Source of the DNA: Promethearchaeota archaeon
GTDB taxonomy: Archaea > Asgardarchaeota > Lokiarchaeia > Sigyniarchaeales > SOKP01
Direction of reading: 5' to 3'
Length of the DNA: 9,727 nucleotides
NCBI GenBank assembly: GCA_004524385.1
Contig: SDNM01000034.1
Span: 1-9,727 of the forward strand
Below are positions 1 to 6,504 of this stretch, one piece after another. Below the pieces are notes generated by a model that was not told the origin of the DNA, made no database searches, and saw only the letters and a program-made list of their open reading frames with translations. The translations under genes and the position numbers were made by a program. The stretch's first letter is position 1; each line of letters opens with the position of its first letter.

Positions 1-607
1 CCATTTTATCTTCTGGTTGACCAATTTCATATCCTTCCATATCCTTCTCAAGTATTATGGTTGCTATTCCTTTTTGCCCATCATTGGTTTTATATCTAGT
101 CCCAATTAATATAACTGAGCCTATAGATCCATTAGTTACAAATATTTTTGAACCGTTTAAAACAAATTCATTTCCCTCCTGAACCATAATACACTCTATC
201 CCCTGTGCATCTGATCCCGCATTAGGTTCCGTCCAAGAAAAACCAGAGATTTTTTTTCCAGTAGCAATATCGGGTAAATACTTTTCCTTTTGCTCTTCAG
301 TACCCCAATTATAAATAGGATACGCTCCTACAGAATTATGGACAGATAACATTAGTCCAGTAGATGCACATATCCGAGAAATCTCTTCTATGGTAATTGC
401 ATAGCTTAAAGAATCTAAATCAGCACCTCCGTACTTTTCAGGAAGTTGAATGCCAAATAGGTTTATCTTTGATAATTCTTTTACAATATCCCAACTATAT
501 TTCGCTTCTCTATCAAAATTTGGGGCTACTGGTGCTAAAACAGATTGTGCGAATTCTCGCACACTGCGACGAACCAATTTTTGTTGTTCTGTAAGTTCAA
601 AATTCAA
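1..607 (-). CDS. Acyl-CoA dehydrogenase (5' part, runs off the left edge)
   Basis: The minus strand encodes the first 202 residues of an acyl-CoA dehydrogenase, an FAD flavoenzyme that makes the alpha,beta-double bond of acyl-CoA thioesters (fatty-acid, amino-acid or other acyl-CoA metabolism in the cytoplasm). Visible are the helical N-terminal domain opening with MNFELTEQQK, the EKYGGADLD segment (about 57-65), and the flavin-binding signature FSWTEPNAGSDA (123-134). The beta-domain follows with NGSKIFVTNG (151-160). The catalytic glutamate and C-terminal helical domain lie beyond the window, so substrate class cannot be judged. The start is taken as TTG at 607-605: it fits the family N-terminus, has an AAAGG ribosome-binding site (620-616) eight bases upstream, and no ATG lies in frame before an upstream stop. 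It is divergent from the C_GCAxxG_C_C gene. The family call is secure; the exact start is likely. Confidence 0.93.
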   Translation of the reverse strand, partial: MNFELTEQQKLVRRSVREFAQSVLAPVAPNFDREAKYSWDIVKELSKINLFGIQLPEKYGGADLDSLSYAITIEEISRICASTGLMLSVHNSVGAYPIYNWGTEEQKEKYLPDIATGKKISGFSWTEPNAGSDAQGIECIMVQEGNEFVLNGSKIFVTNGSIGSVILIGTRYKTNDGQKGIATIILEKDMEGYEIGQPEDKM

Positions 608-659
608 TTTAAAAACCTTTATATATTTTGATTTAATAAATTAATAAATTTAATTTAGA

Positions 660-673
660 TTATATATATATAT
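660..673. promoter_or_regulatory. Alternating TA tract, probable TATA element in a divergent promoter
   Basis: An alternating TA run sits in the 84-base gap between the acyl-CoA dehydrogenase and the C_GCAxxG_C_C gene. Its centre is about 25 bases before the plus-strand ATG at 692. That is the usual distance from an archaeal TATA box to the transcription start, so the plus-strand mRNA would be leaderless or nearly so, in keeping with the absence of a clear ribosome-binding site. Because the tract is palindromic it could also serve the minus-strand gene, giving a leader of about 30 bases that contains the AAAGG site. A separate minus-strand candidate, TTTATTAAAT, lies at 640-631. This is inference from position and composition. 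Confidence 0.45.
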
Positions 674-691
674 TTTTTAAGATGAAGTAAA

Positions 692-1201
692 ATGGAAGAA
701 ACTAAAGACTCTATTTTAAATAAAGCCTTCGAATTTGGAAAGAAATATGAATCTAATTATACTGGATGCGCCCAGAGCACAATAGCAGCAATTTTTGATG
801 CATTAGACATTTGGGATGAAAGCGTTTTCAAAGCAGCAAGCGGTCTTGCAGATGGCTTAGGATTAACTGGTGATGGTTCGTGCGGCGCTTTAATTGGGGG
901 ATCAATGGTTATAAGTTATCTTTTTGGAAGAGAAAGGAAAGATTTTAAAGATATATCTAAACCTATTAAATCCTATAAGCTTGTAAAAAAATTACATTCT
1001 CAGTATTTAAAAGAATATGGTTCTTGCCGATGTCACGACGTTCAAAAATCATTAACGGGAAGAACATGGAATCTTTGGGATTTAAAAGAATTACAAAAAG
1101 CCATGAAACCGGGTGGTTTGTTAGATCATTGCCCAAACCTAGTAGGAACTATTGCGAAATACGCAACAAAAATAATCTTAAAAAATGGTTTCAAACCTTA
1201 G
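692..1201 (+). CDS. C_GCAxxG_C_C family putative redox protein
   Basis: A 169-residue protein of the C_GCAxxG_C_C (C_GCxxG_C_C) family, a group of small cytoplasmic proteins annotated as putative redox-active on the basis of conserved cysteines; the reaction is not established. The family signature is complete: Cys26 in TGCAQST, Cys64 in GSCGALIGG, the pair Cys112 and Cys114 in GSCRCHDVQ, and Cys147 in DHCPNLVG. The Gly/Ala-rich stretch around 50-76 is typical of the family. Length is in the normal range and there is no signal peptide. The ATG at 692 lies about 20 bases after a TA-rich tract and lacks a convincing ribosome-binding site, which suggests a leaderless transcript. The next plus-strand gene begins 74 bases downstream and appears to have its own TATA-like element. 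A disulfide, thiol-relay or metal role is possible, but the sequence does not decide. Confidence 0.9.
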   Translation: MEETKDSILNKAFEFGKKYESNYTGCAQSTIAAIFDALDIWDESVFKAASGLADGLGLTGDGSCGALIGGSMVISYLFGRERKDFKDISKPIKSYKLVKKLHSQYLKEYGSCRCHDVQKSLTGRTWNLWDLKELQKAMKPGGLLDHCPNLVGTIAKYATKIILKNGFKP

Positions 1202-1234
1202 ATCTTAACTCCAACAAATTTTTTAATTAACCAC

Positions 1235-1248
1235 ATATATACTAAATA
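1235..1248 (+). promoter_or_regulatory. Candidate TATA box for the small membrane protein
   Basis: ATATATACTAAATA lies in the 74-base gap between the redox protein and the membrane protein, centred about 35 bases before the ATG at 1276. This would place the transcription start about 10 bases before the start codon. A T-run at about 1218-1224, shortly after the redox-protein stop, could end the upstream transcript. In so AT-rich a gap the match is weak evidence. Confidence 0.35.
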
Positions 1249-1275
1249 AAATCAATACGAAAGAAAAAGATAAAT

Positions 1276-1650
1276 ATGGCGATGAAAGGTATTCTTTGGA
1301 GCATTGTGTTCTTTTTGACAGCAGTTATTCTCTTCTTAATTCCATCTTATTTGATATTCGAATATTGGATAGCGCTAAATAAAATGGTTGATATAGAAGG
1401 CAGACCTCTCTACACTTTTGCGTTAATTGCGGTCTTTTTTTATATTGTGTCATTATTAGTAGCTTTAATCTATTTAGTTGCCGGTTTTCGAGCCATAGTA
1501 CAGTGTAAAAATGAAGAAGGATTAGGTATTCCAAAAGGCGTCAAAGGATTCGGTCTAGTAGTTGATGCTTTTATTATATTTTTGTTTATAACTTGGTATC
1601 TTTTATTTAATGAGATTGCTATTTTTTCACTTAAATCTCCATATAAATAG
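1276..1650 (+). CDS. Small three-helix membrane protein, unknown function
   Basis: A 124-residue hydrophobic protein that I do not recognise. Three membrane segments are visible: about 5-28 (ILWSIVFFLTAVILFLIPSY), 46-73 and 92-112. The loop after the first helix carries charged residues (NKMVDIEGRP), and a second loop with CKNEEGLGIPKGVKG (77-91) separates helices two and three. There are no obvious catalytic or metal-binding motifs and only one cysteine (Cys77). An ATG two codons later (1282) is an equally possible start; an A/G-rich stretch (GAAAGAAAAAGA) precedes the first ATG but is not a clear ribosome-binding site. The gene stops one base short of the stop codon of the convergent flavoprotein gene. 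The hydrophobic pattern and an upstream TATA-like element support a real gene; no role can be assigned. Confidence 0.75.
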   Translation: MAMKGILWSIVFFLTAVILFLIPSYLIFEYWIALNKMVDIEGRPLYTFALIAVFFYIVSLLVALIYLVAGFRAIVQCKNEEGLGIPKGVKGFGLVVDAFIIFLFITWYLLFNEIAIFSLKSPYK

Positions 1651-1651
1651 A

Positions 1652-2866
1652 TCAATCTCTATTTACTAGAACCGTTAAGATTTTAAGAATAAGCAAAGGA
1701 TTTATTGAAAAAAATCGGATTAAGAATTTTATCACTATTGAATTTTTCAATAATTTAACCATTATGCTCCGTGGAAAATCCATATCCCCATATAAAGATA
1801 TGATTTCCTCTATTTTATTGCTTTTTACAATCTGGAAAAAGGTCTCAAAATCAGAATTGGAGAATTTTTCAAAAATTAATCTTATTAAATAATGTAATTT
1901 TATTTGTTTTCCAATAGAGTTAAGGCATGGCTTTTCATAATATTTTTTAATAGATTTCTTTGAATAATCGCCCAAATCAAAACATTTTTGAATGCAATAG
2001 GAGGCATATTTAGCGGCAATTAATAACATAATAATCCCGCCTCCAGTAGTTGCTTTGACTTGTCCTGCAGCATCCCCTAACAGCAAAACATTATCAAATG
2101 CCAATTTGTTCATAACTCCATAGGGAATTAATCCTCCTTGTTGATCGATTTTCTTAGCACTATTTATACGGAGCTTTTTTAAGAAATTTTTGAAATTTAT
2201 ACTAATATTCTTAGAGGATGCCAGCCCAATTCTATAAATATCGTTGCTTCCTTCTGGTACTATCCAACCAAATAATTCTTTCCACCGTGGATCGAAAAAC
2301 ATAACGGCTTCATTTTGATCAAAACTGCCCTTTACTCTGATTTGAGTTCCATATAAAAGTTTATTTTTAATTCTAAAAGATCTTGCTACAACAGATAGAG
2401 GTCCATCACATCCAACCAGTATTTTAGCCTTCAATTTTCTTTTTGAAGTTTTTATTAAAACAGACTTTTGTTGACCATCTTTAAAATATTTAAATGACTC
2501 ATATTTTTCTCCAAGGAAGTAAGTGATAATATCGTTATCCTTAACTTTATCGTAAAAAAATCGGTCTAAAGCAACTCTATCAATAATAAAAGGTTGTTCA
2601 TTTCCGGCTAACTTTATAAATTTTCCAGAGGGCGCTACAATCTTCGCAACTTTAACACGATTTAATATAATATTTTTAGGTAGATTGATTAATTTACTTA
2701 ATTTCTGAGAAACAATTCCCGCACATTGAAATGGAATCCCAATCTCTTTATGCTCCTCAATAATCGCTATTTTTAAGGTAGTTTTTGATAATAAGTATGT
2801 GAGATAATTACCAGCAATACTCGCACCTATGATACAAACATCAAAATTGCTAATTTTTCGTTCCAT
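1652..2866 (-). CDS. Geranylgeranyl reductase family FAD-dependent oxidoreductase
   Basis: A 404-residue flavoprotein of the geranylgeranyl reductase family. In archaea this family includes the enzymes that hydrogenate double bonds of the isoprenoid chains of membrane lipids (digeranylgeranylglycerophospholipid reductase). Visible are an N-terminal FAD-binding beta-alpha-beta unit with GASIAG (14-19) and the acidic end at IIEEH (35-39), and a Cys-Gly pair (Cys48-Gly50 region, PFQCAG) matching the family's conserved cysteine. Further on are the VGCDGPLSVVAR motif (151-162), a GWIVPEG segment (200-206) corresponding to the family's WxFP substrate-cavity motif, and LLGDAAGQVKATTGGGI (262-278), the second FAD-binding motif. 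The C-terminus is basic and hydrophobic, suiting membrane association. Length is normal. The substrate (lipid, quinone side chain or other prenyl group) cannot be told from sequence. The ATG at 2866 lies 61 bases after the hydrolase gene on the same strand, so co-transcription is possible. Confidence 0.9.
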   Translation of the reverse strand: MERKISNFDVCIIGASIAGNYLTYLLSKTTLKIAIIEEHKEIGIPFQCAGIVSQKLSKLINLPKNIILNRVKVAKIVAPSGKFIKLAGNEQPFIIDRVALDRFFYDKVKDNDIITYFLGEKYESFKYFKDGQQKSVLIKTSKRKLKAKILVGCDGPLSVVARSFRIKNKLLYGTQIRVKGSFDQNEAVMFFDPRWKELFGWIVPEGSNDIYRIGLASSKNISINFKNFLKKLRINSAKKIDQQGGLIPYGVMNKLAFDNVLLLGDAAGQVKATTGGGIIMLLIAAKYASYCIQKCFDLGDYSKKSIKKYYEKPCLNSIGKQIKLHYLIRLIFEKFSNSDFETFFQIVKSNKIEEIISLYGDMDFPRSIMVKLLKNSIVIKFLIRFFSINPLLILKILTVLVNRD

Positions 2867-2927
2867 TACGATAGGTTAAAGATACTAGAAATTAGAAGTT
2901 TTTGAATTAATGGATTTTAATTAAGAA

Positions 2928-3923
2928 TTAAATTTTTCTATATCCTAAATCAAGCAACATGCCATAGACAATAGCTAAAATAATATTTTTAAGAACGGGA
3001 TGGTCTCCACCCATTAAATCCGTCCTTGGAACTAAAAAGGGTAGAATTTTATTTACTATATACCTTGTTTCAGGTTTTTCTTCATAATATTCGATTATTT
3101 TGGCTCTATAATCTTTCATAAAAGATTCATGTTCTAACATAATTTCACGCACATTGTCTTTTCCGTTGACAACACCAAAATGACCAAAGCCAGCTTTTAA
3201 AGGACTTAAGTTTTTCAATTTTTCAAGAGTTTCCATATATTCTTTATATTTAAAATAGACTGGCATTGAGGTAGGCATCGTTAATAGCTTACTAGAGTGG
3301 TATAATGTCCCTATAGCTTCTCCGAAAAAAATAAAATCAATTTCACCATCTTTAATAAATAAGGGACATTGATGATCTGGAGTATGCCCTGGTGTTTTTA
3401 CAATAGAAAATTTTATTTCCTTGCCATTCATCTTAAAAGCATCTAAAATCTCAAATGAATTCGGTTTCGAACCAAATTCCATAGCTGGTTCAATAATTCT
3501 AAACGCATTGTTTTCTATGGGTTTCATCTCACCAATAAAATTTCCAAAGGTGCTTTTTGCTCGATTTAGATGATATTCGTAATCATTTAACAACTCCTTA
3601 GTCTTTTGATTCGTAATAATTTTCACATTAGGATTATGTTTTTTTAGAATATCGTAAAGTTTCCACATCCCGCCATTGTGGTCAAAGTGATGATGTGTTG
3701 TGACAAGATATTTAAAGGAAGATAAAGGAATTTTATTTTTTTTAGCATATCTTATGAGCCTATTAACCTCAAGAGATGAACCACTATCGAGAATTATAGA
3801 ACAATCATCAAATTCTCCTATAAATGAGGAAAGAATTCTTCTTGAACCAAATTCTTTTAAGTCAAGATGATGAATATAATCATTAATTTTCCCGGACTCT
3901 ACTGTTATTAAATTATGTGCCAT
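2928..3923 (-). CDS. Metallo-beta-lactamase-fold hydrolase
   Basis: A 331-residue MBL-fold protein, probably a cytoplasmic hydrolase with a dinuclear metal site; the substrate is unknown. The metal ligands are visible: the HxHxDH motif in THHHFDHNGG (His77, His79, Asp81, His82), His180 in TPGHTPDH, and His248 in GFGHFG. Where most members have a metal-bridging Asp in a GD motif, this protein has Glu202 in FFGEAIG. An unusually long insert (about 86-170) separates the first two ligand motifs, and residues 255-331 add a helical C-terminal domain with a conserved-looking HPVLKNIILAIVYGMLLDLG end. The arrangement recalls the ST1585-like and glyoxalase-II-like groups, but I cannot place it firmly. 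There is no signal peptide. The ATG at 3923 has no clear ribosome-binding site. It is upstream of the geranylgeranyl-reductase-like gene on the same strand, 61 bases apart; no functional link is evident. Confidence 0.9.
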   Translation of the reverse strand: MAHNLITVESGKINDYIHHLDLKEFGSRRILSSFIGEFDDCSIILDSGSSLEVNRLIRYAKKNKIPLSSFKYLVTTHHHFDHNGGMWKLYDILKKHNPNVKIITNQKTKELLNDYEYHLNRAKSTFGNFIGEMKPIENNAFRIIEPAMEFGSKPNSFEILDAFKMNGKEIKFSIVKTPGHTPDHQCPLFIKDGEIDFIFFGEAIGTLYHSSKLLTMPTSMPVYFKYKEYMETLEKLKNLSPLKAGFGHFGVVNGKDNVREIMLEHESFMKDYRAKIIEYYEEKPETRYIVNKILPFLVPRTDLMGGDHPVLKNIILAIVYGMLLDLGYRKI

Positions 3924-3958
3924 ACAAAAAGAAATAATTAAAAAAGAAATAATAAATG

Positions 3959-3976
3959 TTTTATTTTAAAATAAAA
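3959..3976. promoter_or_regulatory. Perfect 18-base AT palindrome upstream of the hydrolase gene
   Basis: TTTTATTTTAAAATAAAA is a perfect inverted repeat centred about 44 bases before the hydrolase ATG (3923, minus strand). It may contain the TATA element for that gene or a regulator site. It is made only of A and T in an AT-rich gap, so chance is a real alternative. The rest of this 149-base gap shows only AT-rich sequence and a probable terminator at its right end. Confidence 0.3.
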
Positions 3977-4015
3977 GTGAAGTATATTTATTTTAGGTTT
4001 AAGGAAAAATATCAG

Positions 4016-4030
4016 AAATAAAAATAAAAA
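4016..4030 (-). terminator. T-rich candidate terminator of the two-gene operon
   Basis: On the minus strand, about 43 bases beyond the stop codon of the TrmB-domain protein, the sequence reads TTTTTATTTTTATTT. Archaeal RNA polymerase commonly stops at such T-runs without a hairpin. No stable stem precedes it. Confidence 0.45.
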
Positions 4031-4072
4031 CTAATTATAAGATAGAAGATGAGAGGTTTTTCTTTTGATGTT

Positions 4073-6469
4073 TTAGACATGAAGTTTTTTACGCCAAAAT
4101 TTAGCTTTATTTATTAATTGTTCTAGCTCTTTTGCATTTAATTTATTTCCTTTAAATTTTAAATCAGCAATAGCGAGGTTAATCGGAGCAATAACCCCTG
4201 AATAACCTTTTTGGCTCTCAATATTATTTTTGAGTTGATCTAAAATTGTAGCAATTTGAGCTCCTGTCATTTTATCAGAATTATTTACAAGATGATCAAA
4301 TATTTGGGCCATAGAAGCGTCTTTTGATAGAAATGTTCCTGTTGAAACACTGGATACTGCTTTTGCTGGCGTTTTTACTTTTTTTAATTTTTTAGAAGGT
4401 TTTGGTTTAGGTGCTTCTGTTGCTTTAATTGGTTTAGGTACTTTTTTTGCTTTAATTGGTTTAGGTGCTTCTGTTGCTTTAATTGGTTCACTTACCTTAG
4501 CTGTCCCTATAGAAGGTGCGAATCCTTTTTGAGCTCCAACCCATGCATCTTCTAAAATAGGAACAAATATCTTTATATGTTCTTGAATTATACTACCGAT
4601 ACCTGCAATTTCAGTGCCGGTTTCTGTTTTTGAGATTACACATAATATAACCTCTTCGTAATCTCGATTGATCCCCCATAAATTTTGTAATTTGCGATTT
4701 CTAACAGTAATATTTTGCATTTTAGTTAATTCTTCTAAAATCGCTACATGTTTCGGATCAGATAGATCAGTGTTAGTAGCAATTCTAATGTTTACATGTT
4801 TTTTGCATGCCTTAATTGATTCAAGATTGACATCCGTAATTTGAGGGGCTACGATCAGTACCCTCATTTTAGCTTGTGCCACTTGATCGTTAACATGAGC
4901 TTTTGCTCCTTCTATAGAACGTATAAACCATATATCTTTCATTGTTAATGCAGCCGCACCACCGCCTCCTTGTGCAGCTTGTTCCCAGAATTGTTTTGTA
5001 GCTGTTTCACTTATTTCTAATCTCTCTAAAATATCGTTTAGAATATTGTTTAATGATTCGACGATTTTTGAAGAAAAAGTATCTTTTAAATTATCAAATG
5101 ATTCAAATACACCTTCCGACATTCCACCGAGTTTTTCTTCAGCCATAGTTACAGCTTTACTAAAGTTTTTACTTATATCACCAAATAATTGCTTTATAGC
5201 ATCACCAGATTCAGCTGTTGTTGAAGTGATTCCTTTAATATTATTAACAGTACTTTCAATTGAATCTTTTAATTTCGAAATTAATTCTTTATTAAACTCT
5301 TCTGTCATATTTTTTAGTCCATCACTCTGAACTTTCTGAATTTCACCCAGTTGCTTATTAAGACCGATCTTTGTTTTCACTAATCCATCTTTGGAAGCTT
5401 TCTGAATTTCACCTAGTTGTGCATTTAGATTTTCAGTTATTTTTGCTAGCCATTCTGTAAAACTCGTCTCAATTACTTTATCTACAGCTTGTTGAACTAC
5501 TCCTAAACGTAATTTTTGTAGATTTTTTGAAACCCTTGACTTCATATCATTAAATTGCTTTTTAAAATTATCGATTTGAGTTTCTACAATCCCAGTTATC
5601 TGTGTATTAATTTTGTCAAATTGACCAGTTAAATCTTCAACTTGACTATCCATAGCTTGAGATATTTTATCACCAAGTCCTTCAAATTGTTTCTCTAAGG
5701 TAGCTGTCTGTTTATCCATAACTTTTTTTGCATCGCCTTCAAGATTGAGAATGAAATCATGAAGTCCAGTAATTTCTTCTATTACAGAAGCAGTTTGATC
5801 AAACTTTTTCCTCTGGGTTAAAATATCCGAAAGTGTTTTTTCTTTTAAATCTAACATGAAATCGGTATATTCTTTAATATTTTTAATCCCATCGGCTTGT
5901 GCTTCAAGGCGAGAAAAGGATTTGTTTAATTCAATTGGGGCGTTTTTCTTAAAGTCTACAATATAAGTATGAAAATCTTCTAATTGACTGACCAGGGCAG
6001 CATAAGGAGGCAATGCTGTATAATGTGGGGTTGCTCCAACAATCTCTCTAAATAAACCTTTTTTAACAAAAAGATCTGCCATTTTCTTAGTTGCTTCTTT
6101 AGGTTTATCAGCTAAAATCGCTAATTCGCCAAGAGAAACCGCATCTCGCCCAGTAATTCGAACATATAATTCAATTTCTTCATTAGATAAACCTAGGTTA
6201 CTTAAGACTTGTCTAGTTAATTCTTCATCTTGAGTTGACTTTTCTTCTTCTATTTCTACTTCTTCTATTTTAAAATTATCGATATCGAGGTTTTTACTAA
6301 TGTAAGCAACCAAACGATGTTTTGGTGTTCCGTGAACGCTTTCTCTTTTAAAGGGGAACTTCTTTATTTTTTTATATTCCTCAGCAGATATTGGAAATTT
6401 AATTTCTTTTAGGCATAATTTGCAATTAAGGGAGATTTCAATTTCATTTTGATCTTTAAATAAATACAA
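4073..6469 (-). CDS. Large multidomain coiled-coil protein with a TrmB-type winged helix
   Basis: A 798-residue soluble protein of unknown role. In order it has: an N-terminal motif with Cys16-x2-Cys19 and His46-x4-His51 (possible zinc knuckle, CKLC and HGTPKH); an acidic linker (67-83); a TrmB-like winged helix (about 86-165) with SNEEIELYVRI and KPKEATKKMADLFVKKGLF; a long helical, coiled-coil-prone region (165-495) holding two 22-residue repeats with LGEIQK; and a Gly/Ala stretch (500-507). Next come an alpha/beta domain (about 510-645, KMRVLIVAPQI, VNIRIATN) resembling the PLD-like C-terminal part of TrmB regulators, a Lys/Pro linker of three 9-residue repeats (662-688), and a helical end (712-798). 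Ordinary TrmB proteins are about 250-350 residues, so the coiled coil looks like an insertion between the reader and effector-like halves. The start is TTG at 6469: a TAA lies two codons upstream, and the CxxC motif would be lost with later starts. The gene follows the longin-like/wHTH gene after 35 bases. It could be a regulator or a chromosome- or membrane-linked scaffold. Confidence 0.88.
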   Translation of the reverse strand: MYLFKDQNEIEISLNCKLCLKEIKFPISAEEYKKIKKFPFKRESVHGTPKHRLVAYISKNLDIDNFKIEEVEIEEEKSTQDEELTRQVLSNLGLSNEEIELYVRITGRDAVSLGELAILADKPKEATKKMADLFVKKGLFREIVGATPHYTALPPYAALVSQLEDFHTYIVDFKKNAPIELNKSFSRLEAQADGIKNIKEYTDFMLDLKEKTLSDILTQRKKFDQTASVIEEITGLHDFILNLEGDAKKVMDKQTATLEKQFEGLGDKISQAMDSQVEDLTGQFDKINTQITGIVETQIDNFKKQFNDMKSRVSKNLQKLRLGVVQQAVDKVIETSFTEWLAKITENLNAQLGEIQKASKDGLVKTKIGLNKQLGEIQKVQSDGLKNMTEEFNKELISKLKDSIESTVNNIKGITSTTAESGDAIKQLFGDISKNFSKAVTMAEEKLGGMSEGVFESFDNLKDTFSSKIVESLNNILNDILERLEISETATKQFWEQAAQGGGGAAALTMKDIWFIRSIEGAKAHVNDQVAQAKMRVLIVAPQITDVNLESIKACKKHVNIRIATNTDLSDPKHVAILEELTKMQNITVRNRKLQNLWGINRDYEEVILCVISKTETGTEIAGIGSIIQEHIKIFVPILEDAWVGAQKGFAPSIGTAKVSEPIKATEAPKPIKAKKVPKPIKATEAPKPKPSKKLKKVKTPAKAVSSVSTGTFLSKDASMAQIFDHLVNNSDKMTGAQIATILDQLKNNIESQKGYSGVIAPINLAIADLKFKGNKLNAKELEQLINKAKFWRKKLHV
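4402..4488 (-). repeat. 27-base tandem repeat, three copies, coding a Lys/Pro linker
   Basis: Three head-to-tail 27-base units lie within the TrmB-domain gene. The outer two are identical over 33 bases (4402-4434 and 4456-4488); the middle one differs at several positions. They encode the 9-residue units PIKATEAPK, PIKAKKVPK and PIKATEAPK. The basic, proline-rich product is a flexible linker between the alpha/beta domain and the C-terminal helical domain. Near-identity at the DNA level points to recent duplication or gene-conversion-like exchange, and copy number may vary between strains. Confidence 0.9.
5294..5425 (-). repeat. Two 66-base repeats in the coiled-coil region
   Basis: Residues 349-370 and 371-392 of the TrmB-domain protein form two 22-residue units sharing LGEIQK, three variable residues and DGL. 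Twenty-two residues equals two 11-residue (hendecad) turns, a period found in straight or right-handed coiled coils. The DNA copies have diverged outside the 17-base block coding LGEIQK, so the repeat is older than the linker repeat. Confidence 0.75.
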
Positions 6470-6504
6470 CTTTTAAACTCAACTCTTTTATGGTTCAATC
6501 TATA

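Noticed and set aside
397..644. Two overlapping plus-strand ORFs of about 65 codons
   Set aside because: They lie antisense to the acyl-CoA dehydrogenase, whose family motifs are clear; the predicted peptides have no recognisable features.
1024..1230. 68-codon plus-strand ORF overlapping the C_GCAxxG_C_C gene
   Set aside because: It is a shifted frame of a gene with a complete family signature and has no start signal of its own.
3040..3923. A beta-lactam resistance enzyme
   Set aside because: The HxHxDH motif marks the wider MBL fold; the insert, Glu202, lack of a signal peptide and the archaeal setting do not support a beta-lactamase.
5046..5330. 94-codon ORF on the plus strand inside the TrmB-domain gene
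   Set aside because: It is antisense to the coiled-coil region; its Ser/Leu/Ile-rich product is what the complement of Lys/Glu/Asn-rich helical coding gives.
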